Assembly: GCF_008373765.1 (NCBI RefSeq)
Contig: NZ_VUJW01000003.1
Location: forward strand, 868,001-932,000
Direction: 5' to 3'
Length of the DNA stretch: 64,000 bases
Source of the DNA: Nocardioides antri
GTDB lineage: Bacteria; Actinomycetota; Actinomycetes; Propionibacteriales; Nocardioidaceae
Of this stretch, positions 55,898-63,980 are shown one piece after another. The notes beneath the pieces are model-generated. The model searched no databases, was not told the origin of the DNA, and saw only the letters and a list, made by a program, of their open reading frames with translations. A program made the translations under genes and the position numbers. Each line of letters begins with the position of its first letter. The first letter of the stretch is position 1.

Positions 55898-57190
55898 TCA
55901 CACAGCGTCGGCGGAGTCTCCGACGGGCGGCACCGACAGAACTGAAAAACTCGGACCGTCGCTCGCAAAAGACCCTTGCTGTGCCCGCAGCCGCGGGATC
56001 GCACACCCACTCAATGTGGCTTCCTGCGCCTCGATCGCTATCCACCGCCGATTTAGCCTGCTAGCCACCACAGCGGTTGTTCCCGAGCCGGCGTATGGGT
56101 CGAGCACCAAGTCGCCGGGGTCAGTCGCCACTTCGATGATGCGCTCCATCAGGCTTTCCGGCTTAGGTGTGTCGAACGGCGTCTTGCCCCCAACCGTCCT
56201 GAGCAGTTCCTTCTTCGCTGCGGCGGTGTCACCGACCTCGCTGGCCAACCACAAGGTCGACGGGGCGAGATCTTCAACCTCGTCCTCATACCGCTTCAGT
56301 CGCGGACGGCCGTCGCCGCCTTTGGGCCAGTAGACGCGCCCCGCGCGAACCAACTCCTCGAATCGAGGAGCGGTATAGGTCCAGCACCTCCCCGCGGGCG
56401 GGTCATGCACGACCCCAGTCGGAGTTGTAATCGCATAAAACTGACTCGCGGTCCCGTGACCAGCTTGGGCGCTAAGAGGCACCGACCTCCAAGGTCCTCG
56501 CGGATCATTGTCCGGGTTCGAAAAGCCGCCGGTGTTCGCGAGCCCGTTCCGGACGCTCTTCCAGTGCTTGTGACCGCTGGGCGCATACACATGCACGTAA
56601 TCGTGCGAAGCGCTGAAAGCCTTTCGGTTGTCACGGGACGTCCTGCGCTGCCATATGACCGTCGCGACGAAGGAGTCCGCCCCAAAGACCTCATCCATTA
56701 AACAGCGCCCGTGGTGCTGCTCGCTGTCGTCAAGGTGCAGCCAGACGCTCCCGTTTCTGTGCAACAGCTTCTTGATCAGGATCAGGCGCGCCTGCAACGC
56801 CTCAAGCCAGTCGGCTGTGTGGACTGCATCGTCGTAGTGCCCGAACCGAGCCCCGGTGTTGAACGGCGGGTCAAGGTAGGCCAGTTTCACCTCGCCCTGC
56901 GTCGCCTGCCAGGTCGGGCCGCCTTCGACGATAGCCGCGAGCACAGTCAGGTTGTCACCATGGACCAGCAGGTTCCCGTCGAGGTCCGCCCCGTCACCCC
57001 TCGCGACCAGTGTTGCCGCCTGAGCGCCTCCGGGGTGAGCCAGATCTCCACTCGACTTGCCGGGCCACGTCAGCTCAGGAAGGCGGACATCTGCAGCCTT
57101 CACCCGCGCTCGAGACGTCCGGAGGGTCGGGATCGATGCTCTGGGCGAGCCTTGGCCGCTGGCAACTTCGGGCGACACGTCGGCAAGCAT
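55898..57190 (-). CDS. DNA methyltransferase (beta-class, N6-adenine or N4-cytosine)
   Basis: A 430-residue DNA amino-methyltransferase. The catalytic motif IV LAYLDPPFNTGARFG lies in the N-terminal half and the AdoMet-binding motif I LVLDPYAGSGTTAVVASRLN near the C-terminus, which is the beta-class order. The start is uncertain: ATG at 57190 gives a long N-terminal lead before LLVHGDNLTVL. It is divergent from the restriction endonuclease gene (57270), protecting the host DNA against it together with the second methyltransferase. Confidence 0.88.
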   Translation of the reverse strand: MLADVSPEVASGQGSPRASIPTLRTSRARVKAADVRLPELTWPGKSSGDLAHPGGAQAATLVARGDGADLDGNLLVHGDNLTVLAAIVEGGPTWQATQGEVKLAYLDPPFNTGARFGHYDDAVHTADWLEALQARLILIKKLLHRNGSVWLHLDDSEQHHGRCLMDEVFGADSFVATVIWQRRTSRDNRKAFSASHDYVHVYAPSGHKHWKSVRNGLANTGGFSNPDNDPRGPWRSVPLSAQAGHGTASQFYAITTPTGVVHDPPAGRCWTYTAPRFEELVRAGRVYWPKGGDGRPRLKRYEDEVEDLAPSTLWLASEVGDTAAAKKELLRTVGGKTPFDTPKPESLMERIIEVATDPGDLVLDPYAGSGTTAVVASRLNRRWIAIEAQEATLSGCAIPRLRAQQGSFASDGPSFSVLSVPPVGDSADAV

Positions 57191-57269
57191 GACGCTGAAG
57201 ATACAGGGGACATGCGACGCTGCCTGCCAGGCAACGCCGCGCTGTCGCCCGAGGCTAGGAGATACCCGC

Positions 57270-58361
57270 ATGTCCTCCGTTCTTCACTTCCAAGAGCCGG
57301 GCGGCGATGAGACGTCGTTGTTGACGGCATTGCTGGGGGCGGCAGCCGAAGCGTCCAGCGGAGGCGCCATCTTTGCGTGGTCCAACGTGCACGGGGCAAG
57401 GGCTTTGCTGGACAACCCCGGTTTCGAGCCCTTCCTCAAGAACAGCCCATTTGAGTTGCTGGTCGGCACCGACACGATCACCGATCCGAAAGCGATCGCA
57501 ACGCTGGAGGAGCAACAGACTGACTGGCCGTTACTTACCGTCAAGGCGTTTGTGCACGGTCAAGCGTCTTTGTTCCACCCGAAAATGGCGTGGTTCCGTG
57601 CCGGCGAAGAACTGCGTCTGATCGTCGGATCAGCGAACCTAACCCGCGGCGGGCTGCAGGCTAACTGGGAGGTCTTCACGACTCTTGTCGTCGTGGGAAC
57701 AGCCGCTGACGAACTAGAGACACAGATCTCGACATGGATTGAGCAGCACAAGGAATACATCCTTGACCTCTCGGATCCGAGAGTGGCCGAAGCAGTTGCA
57801 GGCAACGTTGGTTACGAGGGGGCCTTGAAGAAGGCGGCTCCGACTAAACCCGATCCCGACGAATCGAAGGCAGCTTCCGGAACCGACTGCCTGGTCGCAG
57901 AGATCCCCAAGAATCGAAAGGATCGACTGGGCAACTCGCTATTCAGCCAAGCGAACTTCAGCCAAGCGATCTTCGAGAGCTTCTTCCAAATGGGTGGCGG
58001 CGAGAACGAGGTCCTTCTATACCACGTCGCGGAAGACGGAAGTCTGGGCGAACTTGAAAGTCGGCAAGGCAAGTTCAAGCCGGCTAGCCGGAACTATTAC
58101 TTCGAGTTGGGTGCCGCCGCCGGGGTTCCGCACTCTGGTACCCGGCCGCCGGTGGGCGTCTTCCTTCACCTTCAGAGCGGTGCATACCTCTACCTCTATC
58201 GGCTGCCTGGAGAGAGCGGCTATGCGCAACTCGACGAGTTGTTGAATTCACTCTGGACGCCGCGCGGGAATCAGGGACGTCGAGTTGAGGTCACACGCGA
58301 TCAACTTGCCGCGGCTTGGCCCGAGTGCCCGCTCTTGTCGGCGCCAGAGCCAGATGCGTAA
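57270..58361 (+). CDS. PLD-family restriction endonuclease, BfiI-like type IIS
   Basis: A 363-residue protein, close to BfiI in length (about 358). The N-terminal half is a phospholipase-D-type nuclease with a single HxK motif: H103 and K105 (FHPKMAWF), then N123 in GSANLTRGG and E134 in NWEVF. The HxK-N-E spacing is that expected for BfiI-type nucleases, whose His is the nucleophile at a nearly identical position (105) and which need no metal. The C-terminal half (from about residue 200) should be the DNA-recognition domain, B3-like in BfiI. ATG at 57270 has AGGAG 9 nt upstream. It is flanked by two methyltransferase genes. Confidence 0.8.
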   Translation: MSSVLHFQEPGGDETSLLTALLGAAAEASSGGAIFAWSNVHGARALLDNPGFEPFLKNSPFELLVGTDTITDPKAIATLEEQQTDWPLLTVKAFVHGQASLFHPKMAWFRAGEELRLIVGSANLTRGGLQANWEVFTTLVVVGTAADELETQISTWIEQHKEYILDLSDPRVAEAVAGNVGYEGALKKAAPTKPDPDESKAASGTDCLVAEIPKNRKDRLGNSLFSQANFSQAIFESFFQMGGGENEVLLYHVAEDGSLGELESRQGKFKPASRNYYFELGAAAGVPHSGTRPPVGVFLHLQSGAYLYLYRLPGESGYAQLDELLNSLWTPRGNQGRRVEVTRDQLAAAWPECPLLSAPEPDA

Positions 58362-58364
58362 GCC

Positions 58365-59708
58365 TTACGGACGACACACGACAAGTACCTCTGCCTGCTC
58401 GGCCGGGGAGGCGTTTACATGGCGTGCATTGAACTTGGAGTGTGAGATGCCAGCGATGGGCAAGACCTCGACATGGTCGAAAGTTTCTTCCAGAACGCGC
58501 AGTAGCACGCCCATGGTCATCACTCTCTGACGAGGTTTCTCGGTCTCGGGGATGGGTGAATAACTCAGAACAAGTGGAAGGTCCCGTTGCTTCAGTTCGC
58601 CGCAGAGCTGAGCGAGGGCCAGCGGCGCCGACCGGACGATACTGAAAGGAGATTGATGCCGTTCCTGCCTGTAGAGCCCTCGGCTTGGAACTTCGCGCCC
58701 ACCGAGCCGGACGGTGGTAAGACCTGGCTGATCCCCAATAGCAATGGTCTCGAGGACGTGGTAGAAGCGGCTGTAGTGGTCACGTGTGTAGGGGGGATCG
58801 GCGTAAACCACACCCACGTCAAGCGGCAGATTCCCGAGGACGTCCCGGAAGTCGGCCCGCACCGCCACGGCGGGATGAGCTGCCGGCTGCCGAAAGCTCC
58901 ACTTCGAGAGCCAACGCATGAACACCGGTAGTGCTTGCTGGCTTCGGCTCCTGCGAACTGCTGCTACGGAGTTTGTCTTAACAGCACCGGCGGCGGTTCG
59001 AACCCGGACCGGCTGTGCGAAATGACCCCCCACGCTCGCAACTAGCTCACTCGCCGTGCTGAGGATGGCCGCCAGGATTGTGTCTTTCTCATCTGACGCC
59101 GCGCCATGAGCAACCACGCACAGGGCGTCAAGGGTGGCGGCCTGCTGATAGGAGAAGTACACACCGCCGTAATGCTCGGTGATAGCGGCGTACCGGCTGT
59201 TGCGCAGGGCCTTGGCAGCGTCCGTCAGCAGGAAGCCAAGGCTGTCGGTTGGGCTCTGATGCCCTCCGGACCAAGTCCAGCTCGCGATCGAGCCACCTTC
59301 GACCAAGTCGCACAGCGCGACGTCGTCGTGACCCGCCAGCAGGCGCTCCTCCTCAGCAACCAGGGCGTCGAACGCGTCGCTGCGCAGACCTTGGAGTGCA
59401 TCGTCAACCGCCTCGCAGATGTGCGACATCCGGCCCGCCGTGAGTGCGTGTGGTCGTAACTGCGCTGACGTCAGAACTCGGCTGTACTCCTGAATGTCCG
59501 CCGCGAGGACGGGCCCACTCCTCGCCAACCGGTCAGCTACCACGCCGGTGCCCGCGAACAAGTCGCACGCCGTCGGGCGCCCAGTGGTTCGCAGCGGGTT
59601 AACCTGCGCTTCGATCGCATCCAAGAGACGCCACTTGCTCCCGAGATACTGGATCGGCCGGAATGACTCACCGCTTGGGCTAGTTGCCGCATCCGTCGTC
59701 CTCAGCAC
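58365..59708 (-). CDS. DNA N6-adenine methyltransferase (D12/Dam class)
   Basis: A 447-residue protein. It has IQYLGSKWRLLD and motif I CDLFAGTGVVADRLA near the N-terminus, and motif IV GVVYADPPYTRDHYSRFY near residue 300: the alpha/D12 order, typical of N6-adenine methylation. It is convergent with the endonuclease gene (3 nt apart). Two different methyltransferases are what an asymmetric type IIS site needs, one per strand. GTG at 59708 is used; an ATG at 59768 adds 20 residues. Confidence 0.85.
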   Translation of the reverse strand: MLRTTDAATSPSGESFRPIQYLGSKWRLLDAIEAQVNPLRTTGRPTACDLFAGTGVVADRLARSGPVLAADIQEYSRVLTSAQLRPHALTAGRMSHICEAVDDALQGLRSDAFDALVAEEERLLAGHDDVALCDLVEGGSIASWTWSGGHQSPTDSLGFLLTDAAKALRNSRYAAITEHYGGVYFSYQQAATLDALCVVAHGAASDEKDTILAAILSTASELVASVGGHFAQPVRVRTAAGAVKTNSVAAVRRSRSQQALPVFMRWLSKWSFRQPAAHPAVAVRADFRDVLGNLPLDVGVVYADPPYTRDHYSRFYHVLETIAIGDQPGLTTVRLGGREVPSRGLYRQERHQSPFSIVRSAPLALAQLCGELKQRDLPLVLSYSPIPETEKPRQRVMTMGVLLRVLEETFDHVEVLPIAGISHSKFNARHVNASPAEQAEVLVVCRP

Positions 59709-59805
59709 AGACCGAAGGTAACGGCACCCTCCGACTGAAATGCCAAAGCGCGCCGCCGGACCGGCCACGAACCGCGTCCCGTCCGCCCCTCAGCGAAGAC
59801 CTTCC

Positions 59806-60063
59806 TCAGCCGCGGTGAGCTACGTGCGGCTCGGCGATAACCTTACGAACGGTCCAGGGCAGTCCGGCCGCGCTCGCGGCTCTGGCGCACAGCGCCCGTC
59901 CCGCATCGATCGACATAGCGGTGAGAGTGACGTCCATCCAACGGTCGCCGAGCGCGTAGGCGGCCCCGGAAGCAGCCGGGAGAGCGGCAGCAAAGACATC
60001 TAGCCCCGACTCTGGATCGTCCATGTCGAGGCTCACGGTCACCATCAGATCCATGCCGCTCAC
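59806..60063 (-). CDS. Small hypothetical protein
   Basis: An 85-residue frame from GTG 60063 (GGAGG 10 nt upstream; ATG 60054 also possible): VTVSLDMDDPESGLDVFAAA, then AYALGDRWMDVTLTAMSIDA and a basic end. The composition looks coding and is acidic at the N-terminus. I do not recognise a family. It lies between the restriction system and phage-derived debris. Confidence 0.45.
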   Translation of the reverse strand: MSGMDLMVTVSLDMDDPESGLDVFAAALPAASGAAYALGDRWMDVTLTAMSIDAGRALCARAASAAGLPWTVRKVIAEPHVAHRG

Positions 60064-60094
60064 CGCACGCCGACCTCCGAACGCTTTTCAGCGA

Positions 60095-60245
60095 TCAGGA
60101 CACGGGCGCCTCAGCGCCGTACGCGCCGACGTGGCGGCTCAGCCCGGAGCGCGCGACGTACTCCGCGTCGTCCCGCTCCAGCCCGCGGGCACGCACAGGC
60201 GAGGCGTTGACCGTCTTACCGTTCACGGTCGTCGTGGGGTCCTCC
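60095..60245 (-). pseudogene. C-terminal fragment paralogous to the gene at 61884
   Basis: The minus-strand frame ending at 60095 reads TTTVNGKTVNASPVRARGLE and then RDDAEYVARS. The protein at 61884-62582 ends TTTGGGRTVNASPVRARGLE, RYTAEYEALR. The rest of the gene is missing; at about 60245-60260 the sequence switches to a plus-strand integrase tail. It is debris from a second copy of the phage-like module. Confidence 0.6.
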
Positions 60246-60257
60246 GCGTCCCGCGGT

Positions 60258-60392
60258 ATCGACCCCGGGACGGTGATCGTTGCGATCATGGGCCACAGCT
60301 CGATCCTGACGACGCGCGGCCAGCAGCACGTGCGCACGGAGCGCGCGATGGCCGCGCTTGAGCTCGTCGCCGACAGGCTGCAGGTCGGCTAG
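60258..60392 (+). pseudogene. Tail of a tyrosine recombinase lacking the catalytic tyrosine
   Basis: The plus-strand frame VIVAIMGHSSILTTRGQQHV ending ALELVADRLQVG matches the last motif of phage-type integrases (GHxSxxTTxxYxH), but Gln replaces the Tyr nucleophile. The N-terminal 300-plus residues are absent. It cannot be active. It may be the remains of an earlier insertion or of this island's own integrase. Confidence 0.65.
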
Positions 60393-60719
60393 CAGATGCC
60401 GCACGCCGTTCCCGACACGCCGGGGCATCCGTGTTCGCCGAGGGCGAAACTCGTGCTCACCTGATGGCCGGGAAATGTGCGGACCTAGCCCAGATCTGGC
60501 CGAATTGCCCCAAGAAACCTTGGTAAACCCCTTCTGAACTGGCCTCTTGCACAGCAGTTCGATGACCTCAGGGCAACATTTCTTGACGTCGAGATCCACA
60601 GATCCCGTCGGCGCCTGCGACTCCCGGCCTGCGACTGGTGTTAGGCTGAGCCTCGCTTAAGGAAAACTGCTCTCGATCATCCGAGGTCGAGGGAGTTGCG
60701 ACTCGATCAGGAGATCGGC
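60393..60719. other. Gene-free stretch before the winged-helix-like gene
   Basis: No convincing coding frame is seen in these 327 bases. It holds the first copy of the flanking repeat (60655-60672) and the ribosome binding site (GGAG) of the gene at 60720. A promoter is expected here, but no clear -35/-10 pair was found. Confidence 0.5.
60655..60672 (+). repeat. Left copy of a short direct repeat flanking the 60.7-kb gene
   Basis: GCTTAAGGAAAACTGCTC here and GCTTAAGGAAACTGCTC at 61714-61730, differing by one A. The two copies bracket the 313-residue gene. Confidence 0.7.
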
Positions 60720-61661
60720 ATGACTAGCACGACCCAACTGCACTCCGTGCAGGACAGCCACGCTCGGTTCGAGGCCGGCGACGACATCGCCGACCATGGC
60801 TACCCTGCCACGTCCGACGCGGCCGGTGGTGACAACGGAAACGGACCTACTAGGAACGTCCGCGCCCCCAAGAAGGCGCGCGCCACGAAGCCGATCCCGA
60901 CCGACCGACTCAGCTTCGAGAACCAGCTCGCCGTCCTCAAGAACGTCGCGATCACGAGCGGCAACACCCGACGGGGCTCGAACTCCAACGCCATGTCAGC
61001 CGCGATCGGGCTCAAGGGGGACACCGGCGGCCTAATCGCAAGGTTCTTCCGGTCCGCCGGCTGGTTCGAGCTCGCCGACGCCCGCGGCGAGTACACCGCC
61101 AGCCCGGGCACCATCGCGTGGAACCAGCACATCACGGTCGACTCCACGGCGCAGTACGACGCCGCGGCCAAGATGCGTGCCGAGGTGGCGAAGAGCTGGT
61201 TCTGGGAGGTGCTCGAGCCGATGCTCGCGAGCGGTCATTCCATCCGGGACTCGCTGGCGCTCCTCGAGCTCGCAAAGGCCGCTGGCGCGACCAACCACGT
61301 CCCGCAGCTCACCATGATCCTCCAGTGGCTGGAGTGGGTCGGCCTCATCGTTATCGAGGACGACTACCTGCGGCTCCGCGCCGATCGCGACGCGCCGGCA
61401 GAGCCGGGCGAGGACTCGGCGGAGAGCGTTGTCGTCAGTGATGGGGAGTCGAACTCCGACGCCGACGACGTGGCCGAGGAGATGACGCCCCCGCAGCTCA
61501 CTACTGCCGACGAGAGCCGCGGCCGCCCGGCCGGCGTCGTCGACACCGAGGCAATCGTCTCCTTCACCTTGAGCGTCCGACTGACCGCGGATGACCTGCA
61601 GGTGATGGACGAGACCCAGCGGGACTTCGTGCTCGCACTGGCTGAACGCCTGCGGGGCTAG
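60720..61661 (+). CDS. Unrecognised protein with helical/winged-helix-like core
   Basis: A 313-residue protein. Residues 1-60 are polar and disordered; about 61-210 are helical with two winged-helix-like stretches (LAVLKNVAITSGNTRRGSNS, MSAAIGLKGDTGGLIARFFR; LTMILQWLEWVGLIVIEDDY). A strongly acidic linker follows (AEPGEDSAESVV, SNSDADDVAEEM), then a short C-terminal helix. I do not recognise a family; DUF5343-like proteins have a similar look but this is not secure. ATG at 60720 with GGAG 6 nt upstream. It is the only plus-strand gene among minus-strand phage-like genes, and short direct repeats flank it. Confidence 0.75.
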   Translation: MTSTTQLHSVQDSHARFEAGDDIADHGYPATSDAAGGDNGNGPTRNVRAPKKARATKPIPTDRLSFENQLAVLKNVAITSGNTRRGSNSNAMSAAIGLKGDTGGLIARFFRSAGWFELADARGEYTASPGTIAWNQHITVDSTAQYDAAAKMRAEVAKSWFWEVLEPMLASGHSIRDSLALLELAKAAGATNHVPQLTMILQWLEWVGLIVIEDDYLRLRADRDAPAEPGEDSAESVVVSDGESNSDADDVAEEMTPPQLTTADESRGRPAGVVDTEAIVSFTLSVRLTADDLQVMDETQRDFVLALAERLRG

Positions 61662-61713
61662 CCGCCTGGCGTAAATAGACTGGCGCCGCCGCCCGCGAGC
61701 CGGAGTTGTTCTT

Positions 61714-61730
61714 GCTTAAGGAAACTGCTC
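61714..61730 (+). repeat. Right copy of the short direct repeat flanking the 60.7-kb gene
   Basis: GCTTAAGGAAACTGCTC, 53 nt after the stop of the 313-residue gene; see 60655-60672. Confidence 0.7.
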
Positions 61731-61883
61731 CGCGAGGCTCGGGGCGGCGGCGTCTGCCGTTTACGGTAGCCGATTTCGCCAGCCTGTCCAGCATCCTCGC
61801 CGAAGATTGTGACGGGCTTCACGAGCGCTCAGGCGGTTCCGGGCGCGCTTCGCGGATCCCCGATCACGGTGCATCCCGCGCGC

Positions 61884-62582
61884 TCAGCGGCGCGAGCGGC
61901 GGCGTGGCGTCTGGGCCCGGAGGGCCTCGTACTCGGCGGTGTACCTCTCCAACCCCCGAGCGCGCACAGGAGAGGCGTTGACGGTCCGCCCGCCTCCGGT
62001 CGTTGTGGCGCCGCCGCGGCGCGCGGCGTTGGTGCGGAGCAGGGCGAGATCCTCGCCGGCGCGCTCGTACGGAATGAGCCGTGCCTCCTCGTCGGCAAGC
62101 TGCTCGCGGAGCTTGTCGACCTTCCGGCGGATCGGCTCAGCCTCGGCCTCCAGGTGTGCGGCCAGGGCGTCGTGCTGTTCCTCGAGCATCCCGAGCTCGG
62201 TGGCCTCCAGGAGCGAGTGGAGGTCGTCGAACACGTGCTGCGGGTAGGCGGGCCACGGCCACGGCTCCTCGTCCACAGGCGGCGGCACCGGCTTACTCGG
62301 ATCGAGCATCGCGGCTCGGACAGCCTCAGCGCGCTCGGCGTTCGCGGCGTCCATGCGGCGCCTGCGGGCCTCGGCCTCGTTGCGGATCCGGGCCTCGGCT
62401 TGGATCAGGTGCTCCCGCTCCTCGGCGAGGCGCCGGAAGTCGGGGAGGTCGGCGAACGCGGACGGCACTTGGGTCTGTCGCACGGGGTGGGCGCGCAAGT
62501 GCCGGCCGTAGCGGGAGCGGCGTCGGGCCTGCTCCTCCTCGGTGGGCAGCGGTAGCGGGTTCGTCATGGTCGTGGTCCTCAC
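61884..62582 (-). CDS. Phage-like hypothetical protein, coiled coil
   Basis: A 232-residue protein with a long charged helical region (LAEEREHLIQAEARIRNEAE, EARRRRMDAANAERAEAVRA), a proline-rich stretch (KPVPPPVDEEPWPWPAYP), a second coil (EPIRRKVDKLREQLADEEAR) and a basic tail. No enzyme motif is present. GTG at 62582 overlaps the stop of the preceding small gene (GTGA); ATG at 62567 is the alternative. A piece of a second copy lies at 60095-60245. Confidence 0.7.
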   Translation of the reverse strand: MRTTTMTNPLPLPTEEEQARRRSRYGRHLRAHPVRQTQVPSAFADLPDFRRLAEEREHLIQAEARIRNEAEARRRRMDAANAERAEAVRAAMLDPSKPVPPPVDEEPWPWPAYPQHVFDDLHSLLEATELGMLEEQHDALAAHLEAEAEPIRRKVDKLREQLADEEARLIPYERAGEDLALLRTNAARRGGATTTGGGRTVNASPVRARGLERYTAEYEALRAQTPRRRSRR

Positions 62583-62752
62583 TGGTCGGCGTCGGTGGGC
62601 AGGCGGAGACGGCGCCGCAGCTCGTCGAGCTCGGTCGTCGTGTCCTGGGCTTTCAGGTGGTCGAGTAGGCGCCGTTCGGCGCTGGTCAGGTCGGCGGGTT
62701 CGCGGGCGCTCAGCTCGCGGAGTCGCCTCGCAGGGAGTCCGGTCAACGGCAT
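62579..62752 (-). CDS. Small phage-like protein
   Basis: A 57-residue protein: MPLTGLPARRLRELSAREPA, then LTSAERRLLDHLKAQDTTTE and LDELRRRLRLPTDADQ. It is entirely helical in appearance. It overlaps the terminase-like gene by 10 nt upstream and the coiled-coil gene by 4 nt downstream, which supports it as a real gene of the train. Confidence 0.6.
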   Translation of the reverse strand: MPLTGLPARRLRELSAREPADLTSAERRLLDHLKAQDTTTELDELRRRLRLPTDADQ

Positions 62753-63366
62753 GGCCAGGTGTCCTCTCTGTGGGTGTGGGCGGCGCCGGTCGTGGTCGGC
62801 GGGCTCAGCGGCTCAGCGGCCGCGCGGGCCTCCTCGAGCCGGGTGTCGATCTCGCGGCGGAGCGCGGCGAGCCGGTCGCGGCGGGCCTCATCGTCCAGCG
62901 TGGCGACGTCGGTGACCGGGATCGGGCCCCCCTCGGGTCCGCTGATCGTGACGCGGTGGGGCTCCCCGAGCACGTCACGTTCGATCTTCGCGGCGACGTC
63001 CCATAGGCGGGTGAGGTCGCTCGGCGACAGGTCGGCGGCGTCGAGTCCGTTGAGCCGCTCCTCCACCTTGCGGAGCGCCTCGCGGGCGACGCGGAGGTGT
63101 CGGCGGGCGGACTCTCGGCGGGCCTCTCTGAGCTCCTCGTCGTAGGTGCGGCGCATCGCGGCGTCCCATGCCTCAACACGGGCCTGCCAGCGGTGACGGC
63201 TGCTCCATCGGTGCAGGAGACTCGCGGACTTGTTGCACTCGGCGGCGACCTTCACGACACTCCGGCCCGGCCCGGCCTCGAGGTAGGCGCGGAACGCGGC
63301 GTACGCCTTGCCGGTCTCGTCGGGCAGCTGCTCCCCGGGCTCCACGTAGGTCGTCGGCTCGGTCAT
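62743..63366 (-). CDS. Phage terminase small-subunit-like protein
   Basis: A 207-residue protein starting MTEPTTYVEPGEQLPDETGK. It has a helix-turn-helix like that of small terminase subunits (SVVKVAAECNKSASLLHRWS, RHRWQARVEAWD), a central coiled coil (ARRHLRVAREALRKVEERLN), and a C-terminal ETISGPEGG-like segment (RVTISGPEGGPIPVT) typical of actinophage small terminases. In phages it binds pac/cos DNA. ATG at 63366 overlaps the stop of the zinc-ribbon gene. No large terminase is visible; it would lie to the left in a phage on this strand, where there is none. Confidence 0.65.
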   Translation of the reverse strand: MTEPTTYVEPGEQLPDETGKAYAAFRAYLEAGPGRSVVKVAAECNKSASLLHRWSSRHRWQARVEAWDAAMRRTYDEELREARRESARRHLRVAREALRKVEERLNGLDAADLSPSDLTRLWDVAAKIERDVLGEPHRVTISGPEGGPIPVTDVATLDDEARRDRLAALRREIDTRLEEARAAAEPLSPPTTTGAAHTHREDTWPCR

Positions 63367-63548
63367 CGGGTCGTCTCTCGGTTCTGGACGTACGGGACGC
63401 AGTCGCGGCACGCGCCCGTGCGGGTGTTTGCCCTGACCGGAATCCCGCAGCGGACGCAGGGGCGGCGCCGGGCCTCGGAGTCGCCGGGGGTGCCGGATCG
63501 GTCGGCGAGCGTCCCGTTCACAGGGCGGCGGTGGCGTGGCTCAGGCAT
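63363..63548 (-). CDS. Small zinc-ribbon protein
   Basis: A 61-residue protein with CVRCGIPVRANTRTGACRDC, a CxxC-x13-CxxC zinc ribbon, after a basic N-terminus. ATG at 63548 overlaps the upstream gene's end by 8 nt. Proteins like this are frequent in actinophage gene trains. Confidence 0.65.
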   Translation of the reverse strand: MPEPRHRRPVNGTLADRSGTPGDSEARRRPCVRCGIPVRANTRTGACRDCVPYVQNRETTR

Positions 63549-63753
63549 CGCGGGCACCTGTCGCGGTGCCGGTCCGGCTGGGGAGCCGGCCACCGGGGAG
63601 CCGGAGGGGCAGGCGGCGGCGCCCGAGGATCGCGGGTGAGCACTTCCCTGCGCAGACGAGCCGGAGAGCCGCCTCCTCGGGAGTCTCGGCGCGCTCCACG
63701 TGCGCGCCCGGACGGCGCGAGGCCTGGCGCTGGCGGCGGTTTCGGCGCGGCAT
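63541..63753 (-). CDS. Small basic protein
   Basis: A 70-residue arginine-rich protein (MPRRNRRQRQASRRPGAHVE, then LVCAGKCSPAILGRRRLPLR) with one CxxxC pair, possibly DNA binding. ATG at 63753 (TGATG overlap) or GTG at 63756. Its place in a train of overlapping small genes supports it; the function is unknown. Confidence 0.5.
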   Translation of the reverse strand: MPRRNRRQRQASRRPGAHVERAETPEEAALRLVCAGKCSPAILGRRRLPLRLPGGRLPSRTGTATGARDA

Positions 63754-63980
63754 CACGTCTCCTGGGAGGTCTGGTCGTCGAGCGTCCGGGCCGCGAGCGC
63801 CCGGGCGAGCACCTCGGCGACGTCGAAGGCAAGCTCTACGCCGCTCTGGTCGACGTTCGGGGCGTCGGTGACGGCGCAGAGCAGCGCATCGGAGACCGCG
63901 CCCGTGCTGGCGGCCTGGCGGGCGACGTCGACGAGCTGGGCGGCGATTCGGTACGGGTCGCCGTGGTTGAGGGCGTTCAT
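63753..63980 (-). CDS. Small hypothetical protein
   Basis: A 75-residue acidic helical protein: MNALNHGDPYRIAAQLVDVA, then RQAASTGAVSDALLCAVTDA and VDVAEVLARALAARTL-like helix. ATG at 63980 overlaps the stop of a gene running in from the right (ATGA). Family unknown. Confidence 0.55.
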   Translation of the reverse strand: MNALNHGDPYRIAAQLVDVARQAASTGAVSDALLCAVTDAPNVDQSGVELAFDVAEVLARALAARTLDDQTSQET

